Origin: Cylindrodendrum hubeiense
Taxonomy: Eukaryota > Ascomycota > Sordariomycetes > Hypocreales > Nectriaceae
NCBI GenBank assembly: GCA_014621425.1
Contig: JAANBB010000165.1
Location: 1-64,000 of the forward strand
DNA length: 64,000 nucleotides
Reading direction: 5' to 3'
A program made the position numbers and the translations under genes. Position 1 is the first letter of the stretch; every line of letters starts with the position of its first letter. Shown one piece after another: positions 34,494 to 43,951 of the stretch. The notes beneath the pieces were generated by a model that was not told the DNA's origin, did not search any database, and was given only the letters and a program-made list of their open reading frames with translations.

Positions 34494-37136
34494 ATGTCGC
34501 ATGTTCGTCTCGTCTGGTCCCGTTTCAAGTCAGGTCAAGACAAGCAGTTGACATGGCACTTTGGCTTCCGTGTTAGAGCGAGCGCCCGTCGTTGCGGCAG
34601 AAGCAACGGCGCATGGCCGGCGTTGGGACGGCGTTGGGACGAACCAACGTCGTGGTACATTTTGTACTAGGGAGATAGATGGTGGTGCGGGTACAACCGC
34701 TGTCATATCAGCCACTCGTTGATTATCACCGTTGTTGGCTTCACATAATGTAACTTGTGCGGTCATGCCTAGCTCGCAGGGCTCGCAGCGATGGCCTGAG
34801 GGCTGCGTGTGAGGCCCGCCAAATCCGGTGGAGGTGCTCACTGGGGAGCGGCTTGATCGAGCGAGATACATCGATCTGACTGTGCTCAGCAAGGGGAACA
34901 CGGCGAGCCAGGATGGAATGATGCACGAGAGATCGGTCCTTGCTGCTCGACTCCCTGCCCACAGGGGGCCCAAGCACATCTGTACGGTGCGGTGGAAATA
35001 CACGCCCAAAGGGGCCATGCAGCCAGGATTCTCCTACGTAAGGGCCGAACCAGGGGACCGTCGCTAGACGGGGAGCCGGCCCTGGAGGGCAGCGGAAAGA
35101 AAAAAGAGGGAGGAAAAGCAAAAACCTAAAAAATCTGGGGGATTCGTCTAAGGAGCGAGATCCATCCCTGGCAACGTGTTTCCCCTGCCCGAGAGTCGGA
35201 GATGCGAGGTGGATGTTGTGGATGTAGTGGATGTAGATGTGGATGATGAGAGCATGTAGATGTTTACTGGCGATTATCAATCTCAACCCACAACCCACCG
35301 AGGCAAGAGCCCGTGATCAATTAATTATGGGCGCTGAACCCCATCGAAGATTTGAGGCTTCCATTTGGTTGCGGGACCTTGCACCTTCCTGTCCCGGGGA
35401 CTCTGTGTAACAGGAAGGGAAAGGCAACCAACGCCTGAGGGAGTAATAGACGAGTAACTGGACTGGGCGTCTATCCTTAGAGTAGCGAGACACACTTTAA
35501 CATCGTTTCCACAAAACACCAAGCCCAAGTGACATCGCTTTGATCTACAAAAACCATGGCCGCCTGACACAGTCCCTCAATGATCCACCGGCCGTCGTTA
35601 CCGTCGTCGTCATCGTCAAGGTATCAGCCGTTCGCAACAGCGTGGGAAACGCCCGAATCCGCTCCGCTGGGTCCCTCCCAAAACGCGCAACGGAAACCCT
35701 GGATAGCGTCCATGTTAAATGTGCCTAAAATGCTACCGTTTCCTCGCTATGGCCTCGACGTCGACGCAGGCTCTGGTGATCATGCCCACAGCGCACCCTG
35801 CAACCAGGCCATGCCCAGAGCAGAGCCACGAGGGCCCCGGTACAGACCCGGGCGAATCAAGGGCTGCTCCAAGGAACCACCCCTGGCGGCGTTCCGCTTC
35901 TCCCCCCCGGGACCTGGGGCGTTCCTGACAGCGATGCAGGTCGTACGGTGGCGTACGCAAGCGGCTTGACTGCAGTGTGCTCGAGGCCTACGCGAGGGGG
36001 TCGCGTGCGGAAGCGGTGCGTTCTTTGGAGGCTGACAGCCCGGATTATACGGAGCAGCAGGGAGCATGATGCATCGCTCAGGGAGCTTGGCACAGCCGGA
36101 CCGTTGTTGTCTGAGAACTATCGACTAAGTAATTACACGCAGTAGCCGGTCAGTACTGTATTCAGCCAAAATTCCCCGAAGCAACAACGGGAGCCGGAAC
36201 TCAGGGTATCCTGGAGTCCGGCCGTCTCCGTCATCGTCCACGATGGGCGGGCTGGCAAAGTCAGGCAGGTACAGTGAAAGACGAGACAAGCCAAGGCGAT
36301 AGCAGAATACCATTGCCATTCTCGGTGGCTATGGAGTTTCGCGGCCAGCCGCCTCGCGCCGCGGCGCCGTCGAGGCAGCCATGCTTTTCTCGGGCCTTTT
36401 GCTCGTCGGCGTCGAAACTGCCGCGATCTGACACCCACAGAGTCTCGTCTTTTTTCGCCTCGTCCCATCAAGCCCCCGACTGGCTTAGGCTTGGGGGCTC
36501 GTCTGGCCTGCATGCCCCCTGCTAACCCTGCTAACCCCTCTGCTTGGATCGCCGTCGAACATCGCCATCGCCAAAAGACTGGGACCCCGCCCCTCACTCG
36601 TCGCCCACAGTCGTCCACAGTTGCCCCGGCCCAAACCCTCTTCGGCCACGCCCCGAGCTGTCCGCCCGGCCCCATGGCCCCGAGGCGGCAATCCACTGCA
36701 TCCTTCAGTCTATTGCCCCGATGCACCGCGACGCCTCCCGGTGCTAGTCGTCCCCGGGGCTGACAGGGGGCCCACTTCAACCGCTCAGGGCCTCCTTCTA
36801 GCGGTGCTTCTCACGTCCATCATCGTCGCCTAGTAAGTCCCACTATCATGCGACATGGAAGTCGAGGTGCAGTTCCCACCACCACCCGCCCTTGTGGCGC
36901 ACGTCGACACCCCATCGACTGAGGCCTTTGTGTGTCTTGACTCGCTACTCGTATTAGTGTAGTGGTGTAGTGTGCGTGGAGCCGTGGAGACCTGGAGAAG
37001 GCCCCGGGAGACCGACACGGTTGGTTGTTAGTTATAATGAAGCTCCCGCGTCGTCGCCCCCGTCGTGGCTGGTGGCTGCCCTCTTTTGCCATGGTCGTCC
37101 TCAAGACCTCGAGACAATACTGACAACTGCGTCAAT
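34494..37136. other. 2.6-kb region without a supported gene
   Basis: Largest gene-poor stretch here. It contains a 9-bp tandem repeat (GTGGATGTA) at 35209-35249 and a GC-rich segment at 36330-36830 where several frames are open by composition. The last ~300 bases are probably the promoter and leader of the Pth11-like gene. Open frames of up to 215 codons (34741-35298 and 36133-36780, minus strand) have no recognisable domain and biased composition, so I do not call them. Confidence 0.45.
35209..35249 (+). repeat. 9-bp tandem repeat GTGGATGTA
   Basis: Units at 35209, 35218 and 35227, followed by a degenerate GATGTGGATGATGA tail. Confidence 0.7.
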
Positions 37137-38503
37137 ATGCGCAATCCACCTGCCTCTGTCATCGCTTCCTGGCCAACCGCCGACTATGTCAACCCCGTTA
37201 GTCGAGGGCCCGCCCTCCTCATTGTCGAGTTGACCATTGGATCAATCGCCATCCTCACCCTAGTGGCCCGCCTCTATGTTCGCATTGTCAAGGTCAACAA
37301 GAGCGGCCTTGATGACTGGTTAATGTTGGCTGCTATGGTAAGCCGCCTTTTCCCCTGCCTCGGTTCCGCGTTGTTGGATGTGCCAGGCCACATACAGTGG
37401 TTGTTTCTCATAACTAACAGTGCTGGTTGTCTTTTTTTTTTGCAGATATTCGGTATTGGTGTCACAGTTTGTGTTATCCTCTCAGCCCAACTCTACGGCT
37501 GGAATATCCATGTATGGGATCTTCAGAGCGAACAGGCCGTCAAGGGACGACAGGTGTCCATTGCTGCCCAGACACTTTTCCTCTTTTCCTCGGGGCTTGC
37601 AAAGAACTCCATCCTAGTTTCATACCTACGCATTGCCCCCAAGGGTTCGTGGCTCCGTCGCACAACATACGCCTCCATCTTCCTGGTCACCTCACTTATC
37701 TTCATCTTCCTCATTGTCCTCTGGACGCAATGCAAGTAGGTTAACCCTCGATTTACAGCTTCTGCCTACGGACCCAAGGACTGACACATAATTATTTAGT
37801 CCCATGAAGTCGTACTGGACTTTGACTGGCCATGAGGATTGCGCCGCAGAAGGCCCGCCAGTGTTGTAAGTTTTTGCGCAACCCATCCCGAGTCCTCCCG
37901 TGCTGACGTTGTATTAGGGGCCAAGCCATCACTACTGTCGCCACCGATTTGCTCGTCTGCGCCTTGCCCCTGCCGACGCTCCTCAAACTGAAGCTCCCGA
38001 TCTCCCAGCGAATTGCGCTTGTTGTCCTATTCTCGCTCGGCATCGTCGTCGTCTTCGCTGCCTCCATGCGGGCCTACTGGTCCCACTACGTAACCGAAGA
38101 GACCTACGACGTTACTTGGGAGGGATTCTACCTCTGGATTTGGACCGCTGTCGAAGCGAACCTGGGAGTTATTTGCGGTAGTATACCGGCGCTGAGGCCG
38201 TTGTTCAGGACCATCTTCCGCTCCAAGTCCAGCAGCTACTACAACAACTCGACCGCCTACCGCAGTGGGACTGCTGCCCAGGTTGTGAACAACCAGCACA
38301 AGAGTGGTCGAAGTTGGGCAGACACTCTGCAACGCGGCAGCAGAGGCATCAAGATCCAGGATGACCACATCGACATCGAGGGTGGCACTTTCGAGATGAG
38401 GCATCACAAGGACGGTAATAGCCCGGCGTCAACGTTGGAGATGGATACTTGGCCAGATAGGGAGCATAGACTCCCTGATAATATGCGTGGGCCACTGAGC
38501 TGA
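37137..38503 (+). CDS. Pth11-like / rhodopsin-domain integral membrane protein
   Basis: Seven-transmembrane fungal protein of the rhodopsin-domain (SAT4/Pth11-like) family; Pth11 itself is a GPCR-like surface sensor in Magnaporthe. Exons 37137-37337, 37446-37735, 37800-37865 and 37918-38503 give 380 residues. Family features: early ALLIVELTIGSIAILTLVARLYVR, then GLDDWLMLAAM, YGWNIHVWDL, IAAQTLFLFSSGLAKNSILV, Cys-containing ALPLPTLLKLKLP, the IALVVLFSLGIVVVFAAS segment and TWEGFYLWIWTAVEANLGVIC with GSIPALRPLF. There is no N-terminal CFEM domain and the cytosolic tail is ~100 residues. The introns match family-conserved joins (NPM..., VLGQAITTVATDLLVC). Ligand and role are unknown. An 18-residue shift in the start is possible, but ATG 37137 fits the family N-terminus. 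Confidence 0.85.
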
Positions 38504-39057
38504 TGAGTTACACGAACTTTTGGAATTGGCTGGGGCCGGCGTTCCGGTTGATTTTTGGCATCACGAACAGCACGTCATGGACAAGGCGGGTATAACTGAA
38601 GAGAAAAAAAGCATGTATTTTTATGTCCCTGGTGGTCTACATCTACACCCACCAGTCAAATGAACTATTACTCCCTTTGATCCAACTTGGGCACCATATC
38701 TTGTAGCTTCGATTCGGCTTGGCATGCTAGGAAAGGGGCAGGTTTCGTCTGTCTTGATGACAAGCATAGGCTGGCCTGGTAAGTCGATAGGAAGAGCACT
38801 TCCTTGGCCTAAAGCCCATGGTGCCGTGGCGGTGAATGATGGACCAGGAGCTTGTTGCTTGCTGTATCCGGGAGGTAGTATGGGAAAAAGGGGTGGCAGC
38901 CCGGTTCAACTGCCGGATTCTTCGAGGATCCATGTTACCCTCAATGCCCAACCACTCTCACTCCGATGACTGCAACAATAACCGGGATCACCAAACGATG
39001 CCCGGCATTCTGGTACGGATTTTGATTAGACGGCACCACGGCCCGCAGCCGGTGAGT
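38504..39057. other. Convergent 3' region, Pth11-like gene / methyltransferase
   Basis: 554 bases between facing stops. Short open frames without protein character; probably two 3' UTRs. Confidence 0.45.
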
Positions 39058-39756
39058 CTAACTCGACCCGGGCATCCCGGAGGCATCCCGCTTGGGTCGC
39101 AAGAGGTAGGTCCAGTGGTAGACGTCGGGATCCGTGGGCTTGAGCTTAGGTGTCAAGGTCTTATTGAGGACCTCGACATCGAAGGGCAGGCCTTCGAGAT
39201 CGAATCGGGACTCCGAGTAACTGAGAGAGACCCAGACGCCGCCGGGAGCTAGACAGTCTCGGACGCCAGCAACCATGCGGCGCAGCGGGTCCTTTCCGGC
39301 GCAGGAGATGGCGTCGACGGTGCTCTTGTCAATGACAAGGTCAAACTTTTCCCTTTGGCCAATGTCGAGCTGTGTTGCGTCGTGGACACCGTAGCGCATC
39401 TTGACGTCACCGAATGATTGCTTTTCCAGCTCGCGACCGCGGTCGACGGCGAGGGGCTCGTAGTCGACGTTGAGGACGTTGGAATAACCGCGGGCGCGGA
39501 AGTGGTTCTGCAGATCGCTGGTGCCGATGCCGATGTGGAGGATGCGGGCCTCCGGGCGCAGTGAGAGAAGCTGCGGCTCGACGATGCGGATGAAGTCAGC
39601 CGAGGGGAGGAGCCACTCGAAGGACTTCTCGGACGTGAATCGATCGCGCCAATAGCTCTGTTTGTCGTAGTCGGCGGGCATGATGTCGGCAAACGAGCTG
39701 AGGAGAGGAGAGGACAAGCAATCGAGCGGCGGGAGTTGGGGTGCTGAATCTGCCAT
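39058..39756 (-). CDS. SAM-dependent methyltransferase, METTL13/CSKMT/EEF1AKMT4-like
   Basis: Class I SAM methyltransferase, probably a protein-lysine methyltransferase. Single exon, 232 residues. After YDKQSYWRDRF and the SFEWLLPS segment (a Y-W...F-E-W pattern typical of this subgroup), motif I is ARILHIGIGTSDLQ (~70), the SAM-ribose acidic residue lies in VLNVDYEPLAVD, VHDATQLD is motif II-like, and FDLVIDKSTVDAI matches the DKGT-x-D-A signature of METTL13-like enzymes. The C-terminus ends SYSESRFDLEG... then basic. A second ATG at codon 26 (MPADYDKQ) may be the real start, since conserved similarity begins there. The substrate is not known; eEF1A or citrate synthase are family precedents only. 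Confidence 0.78.
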   Translation of the reverse strand: MADSAPQLPPLDCLSSPLLSSFADIMPADYDKQSYWRDRFTSEKSFEWLLPSADFIRIVEPQLLSLRPEARILHIGIGTSDLQNHFRARGYSNVLNVDYEPLAVDRGRELEKQSFGDVKMRYGVHDATQLDIGQREKFDLVIDKSTVDAISCAGKDPLRRMVAGVRDCLAPGGVWVSLSYSESRFDLEGLPFDVEVLNKTLTPKLKPTDPDVYHWTYLLRPKRDASGMPGSS

Positions 39757-41009
39757 AATTGCGTTACGTGTCGTGTACTGGTGATGTTACAAGACTATGA
39801 GTAGAATCTGACTGTGAATGATTAGTGCCAGCTGGACACGACGGACATCCCTTTTTCCCTGCTCCTGCGTGGGAAAGGGGCCCACAGGAACCAGGATGTG
39901 ATGACGGGCCAACATGGAGAGGGCGGCGGCGGTGGCGGCTGCTGCGGGATCGATCGTATTCACATGGATCATCGGTTTTTTTTAATCACCGCGGGCGTCG
40001 ATCCTCTCAGAGACTTGATTGAAGCTATCTTCGGGTCGAATAATTCCGGATACTAAGAATGATTCCAAGAGAAGATTCATCATGTCCTTGTTTGCTGACT
40101 ATGATGGGATGAGGAGGCGCCGTGTGGGGGTGAGGCTGAAACATCGCCGATCACCCAAGTAAAGTATCGATGCATTGCTGGCCAAAGAGTTTTGTTTTAG
40201 AGACGGCCGCTGAGAACAGTTCCGACTGCCGCGCGGGTACGCTAACGGGTAGATCAATGACAGGTCTGGTATGGCCTAGCTGGTTAATGGTGGTTCGTTG
40301 AGTTGGTGCTGGTAGCTGGTTGAAGAACAAGCAGCACTGGTGCTTGTGGCGAGAGGGAAAAAGTCTTTACCGCACGACACGCAACACTTGAGAGAGTGTG
40401 GGGAAATGAAGACAGTCTTGATGTACGAACGATAAAAGAGAGGGTTAAGCTAAAGATATCTGGATATTCTCTTTGGGAAGACCCTCCGTTCGTCACCCTG
40501 CTTCGTCCTTTCCCTTGCCTCGAGTCAGAAAGTGACGAAGCTTGGATGGGGAGGATGACGTCGATTTCACGATGGATGGGGACGTGATTGGCAGGGGCTG
40601 GTGGATTCGCGCTTGGCCTTAGTAAAGGTTGAGTAGCAGCGGGGGCCGCCCTATTAATATGGGCCAATCACAGGCGCCGCAGCTGCTCCAGCCACACAGA
40701 CACGAGGCGCGGTTTCAGCTCCGCCTCACGAGTGCCGCGTCAACCCACGGCCAAGACCGAGCGCATCCCCTCCAAGGAATTTAATCACAGGGACGAGATG
40801 ACGAAGCGCAGCACACCACACTGCACACTGCAGCTTTCCTCCTCGTACATTACCTCGGTCTTGACCTGTTAACGAATCCCACGATATCTTGCACGCCGTG
40901 ACCTTTGATTCTTATTGTCGCATCGCTCCTCTCCAGGAAGTTAATTGCATACCCCGACCAACTACACCCATCACACGAGGACGAGTCCCTCAGCCCAACA
41001 CCACCACCA
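39757..41009. promoter_or_regulatory. Divergent upstream region, methyltransferase / M50B-like gene
   Basis: 1.25 kb. The M50-proximal part is A/C-rich leader (ACACCACCACCAATGG at the start). GGTTAATGGTGG and GGTTGAAG-type repeats lie around 40280-40320. No gene is supported in the open frames. Confidence 0.45.
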
Positions 41010-41915
41010 ATGGCTCCCACCGCCGTCTCACAAGCGCTCGCCGCGCACTTCCGCATCGGCGTCGTCCAGTTCGCATCCGAATCCGAATCCGAACATGGCC
41101 TGCTGCGCCGTAACCTCTCGAGCCCGAACCACACCCAGCAGGTGACGCTGGGTGTCATCGCCGCCTACGTCGTCGTCATCGCCATTCTCTGGAATGTGCC
41201 CTATATCAAGATGATCCTCTGGCCCTTCAAGGTGTGTATCCCTGTCCGCCGTGCTGCGCGACACGGCCTGTGATTATCCAGTCGCTAACCGACGAACCAG
41301 ATGCTTGTTATTGCCTTCCACGAGTTCGGCCACGCCATCACCGCCGTCCTCACCGGTGGTAAGGTCAAGTCCATCAGCCTCGATCCCAACGAAGGCGGCG
41401 TCACCCACATGCTCGGCGGTAAGAGTGCCATCACCCTCCCCGCTGGATACCTGGGATCCTCCCTCATTGGCGCCCTCCTCATATTCTGCGGCTTCAACAT
41501 CGTGGCGAGCAAGGTGGCCAGTTTTGTTCTCGGCGTCTGCTTCCTTCTCACGCTGTGGTGGGGCAAGCGTGATTGGCTGACCATCATGACCATCCTCCTC
41601 GCCGTCGGCCTGTTGATCGCATGCTGGTTCATCTCTCACGCCCAGGCCCTGCGCTTTGTCGTCCTGTTCATCGGCGTCATGTCTTCTCTTTACAGCGTCT
41701 GGGATATCTGCGACGATCTCATCCTTCGTAAAGTAAACTCCTCCGACGCCAGCGTTTTTGCCAAGCGCTACGGTGGCTCCTCGCAGTGCTGGGGTGTCAT
41801 CTGGTCCATCGTCTCGGTCCTCTTCATGGCCGCTGGAATCGTCGCCGGCCTGGCTGCCTTTTCCCAGTCCTTCTCTGAGCAAGAGAAGGATTCTCAGAAG
41901 TTCATCCCCACCTAA
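41010..41915 (+). CDS. M50B-like membrane metallopeptidase
   Basis: Polytopic membrane protein of the peptidase M50B-like family, distantly related to site-2 proteases. Exons 41010-41231 and 41301-41915 give 278 residues. An N-terminal soluble part of ~45 residues is followed by a hydrophobic segment (TLGVIAAYVVVIAILWNVPY), then the zinc motif HEFGH at residues 81-85, just after the intron junction. Further segments include GYLGSSLIGALLIFCGF, VASFVLGVCFLLTLWW, TIMTILLAVGLLIACWF and the C-terminal VIWSIVSVLFMAAGIVAGL. The acidic SVWDICDDLI segment is where a third metal ligand would be expected. Intron 41232-41300 has GTGTGT, branch CTAACC and CAG. Proteolytic activity is inferred from HExxH only. 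Confidence 0.82.
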
Positions 41916-42665
41916 TCAGTGGTGCAGCGTTACGGGACGACTTTGTGTGGATATTTGACTTGCGTGTTTGTGCGAACGGGAATGTTCGGGGCGTACTTGG
42001 GAAACACCAGACTCGGCTCTTTGACTTTAAAGATTGCCAGAGACGGCCGAATGGATTGCAGATGACCACGATAATGAATCAGATACGGCCAACAGTGGCC
42101 AGATTATTACAAGGAGGGCGGATGCTGTGATGGGATGCTAAGGCATTCCCAGACTGAAAGATTGGATGATACCCTCTGTAACTACCTCTCACTTTGTGAT
42201 AAGAGATACAATAAGAAAAATTACCTTGACCTATCCCTCTGCTTGCGTCTCTTCACTCATAGACCAATGATGATGTTGGGTTTTGTGAAGGGAACCAAAG
42301 AGAACTGCCGGAGCATTGTCACGCAAATGCGGCTAGTCCCTCGTCCTTGACGGAGGAACTGCTCGACAAGGACGTTCCGAGAACCCGTCACACGCGGGCT
42401 TCGTCCCGCTGAAGAGACAAACAATTGCTCACGAACCACCCGGTACTTTGGACGAGTGGTCGTGATACGTTTCTTTCTACTCGGCAACTTCATTGTCTAA
42501 CATGATGGGACGTAATTTACAACGTTGCAGTAGGACGATCCTTGCCCAACTATAAGAACGGCATTTCGTTCTCAAGGAGGGATCTGTCTTCTCCCTGCCT
42601 GTCAAAAATTTCACAGATAACTGAGACCTTTGCGAAGACATTACCATCTAACCCTCAGCAGAACC
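41916..42665. other. Intergenic and upstream region of an orphan gene
   Basis: 750 bases, first part AT-rich (M50 3' flank). The short open frames are not convincing. The last 150 bases lead into the ATG at 42666 with CCTAACCCTCAGCAGAACCATG. Confidence 0.45.
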
Positions 42666-43555
42666 ATGTCGGATTTGCAGGAAGACGAATATCCTAATGA
42701 GGGAGCCACCCTCAGCCTCTGCGGCGACTCGTTCTTCTACAGTGGGACTGCCATGAGCTGCGGGTAAGATGTCTGGGAGGGCCAGATTTACGCCCCTTGT
42801 CCACGCAACAGAAACACTGACTTGAGACCTGCAGCCGTGTCCAAGACACCATCGGGATTCCGCATGAGCAGGAATATGATCATCGCGCGGGCGGCGACAT
42901 TACTAACTATGTCATTCTCGGGCCAAGAAACCACTATTTTCGCTGCACTCGTCCCCGTGGAGGGAACGTTGCTGCCATCAGTGAGTCAAATGTCTCAGTT
43001 TGTAGAATAGGGCTGACATGCAGCTGTCTTATAGACAACAGCGACCTTGAAGACTACGAGGACCTAGTCGTGTTTCTTGATGAACACGATGTCGAACGCC
43101 CTGACATATTGTCCCTGGGTGTCAACGGGCACTACTTCATCCGGGCGGAGAATGGTGAGGAGAAGTGGGACCTCCCGGCCGACGTATCGAAGAAGCTCTT
43201 CGCAAAGCCAACGTCCATCTCGCCCGTCGCCAGCGTATGGCTGGGCTGTGGTGACGCCTTCGTCGCGCAGCGCAAGGACGGGACCAAGGTCGTCGAGCTC
43301 AACGGGCAGTACCCGGGGCTGGAGGCGACGCTGGAGAAGGGCAGTGTTGTTTCCATGGCCATGAATTTGCAAGACGGCGTGGGCTATGCCGTCCTGTGGG
43401 CGAATGGCACGGCGCAATGCGAGGTCGGCATGCTGAGGATGGATAGCGGCAAGGCGCTGGTGCGTTGGTGCGCTGCTAATGGGGTCGCGCTGGAGGGTGT
43501 TGTAGATGGCTGCGGAGACTGCAAGCACTCATCTGAAGTTACGGCTAGTACTTAG
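42666..43555 (+). CDS. Hypothetical protein, three exons
   Basis: I do not recognise this protein. Exons 42666-42763, 42835-42980 and 43035-43555 join in frame to 254 residues. Each border is canonical (GTAAGA/CAG, GTGAGT/TAG), and alternative acceptors bring stops, so the model is well constrained. Visible features: an acidic start (MSDLQEDEYPNEG), SLCGDSFFYSGTAMSCG, a RGG-containing segment, DLEDYEDLVVFLDEHDVE, then a region with alternating hydrophobic strands (NGHYFIRAENGEEKWDLP, SVWLGCGDAFVAQRKDGTK, GYAVLWANGTAQCEVG) that could be a beta-rich fold such as a propeller-like or sandwich domain. It ends in Cys-containing GVVDGCGDCKHSS. No signal peptide. It sits immediately upstream of the NLR-like gene, same strand. 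Confidence 0.7.
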
Positions 43556-43951
43556 AACAATGCCTTTTTCACTATGTGGTGGCGGATAGCAAATACTTGA
43601 GACTCTTTTATTTTGGCCTTTGCAGTGATTCTGTAGATAACAACTATAGGCTCTAAGCTCGAGCCTGCTCAGCTAGAGCTGTAAATAGCATCATGGTCGC
43701 AGTGACAAAAAGGTCCATGACAGGGCCGAATTCATGGTAATGGGCGGATACTGTACCTGGCCAATCATTGATGTATGGAAATATTGCCTATGTCCTGCTG
43801 CGGCTGACTAACATATCGAATCCTCGTTGGGGCTCAGCCCAACTTACATTGTCAGCTGAACCCTCATTATTTCAGTTGCTTCACCTCAAGTTGGCAAATG
43901 CGCAGATAGGTTCATTAAAACGCTACCCTGCCCATCTGTTCAATTTTCACC
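43556..43951 (+). promoter_or_regulatory. Upstream region of the NLR-like gene
   Basis: 396 bases between the orphan gene stop and the NLR start, AT-rich. CAATTTTCACCATGG surrounds the ATG (favourable context). No ORF of note. Confidence 0.4.

Noticed and set aside
34741..35298. 185-codon minus-strand ORF
   Set aside because: His/Ile/Arg-rich low-complexity start generated by the GTGGATGTA repeat on the other strand; no domain.
36133..36780. 215-codon minus-strand ORF
   Set aside because: Arg/Gly/Ala-rich, in a GC-rich segment where opposing frames are open as well; no recognisable protein.
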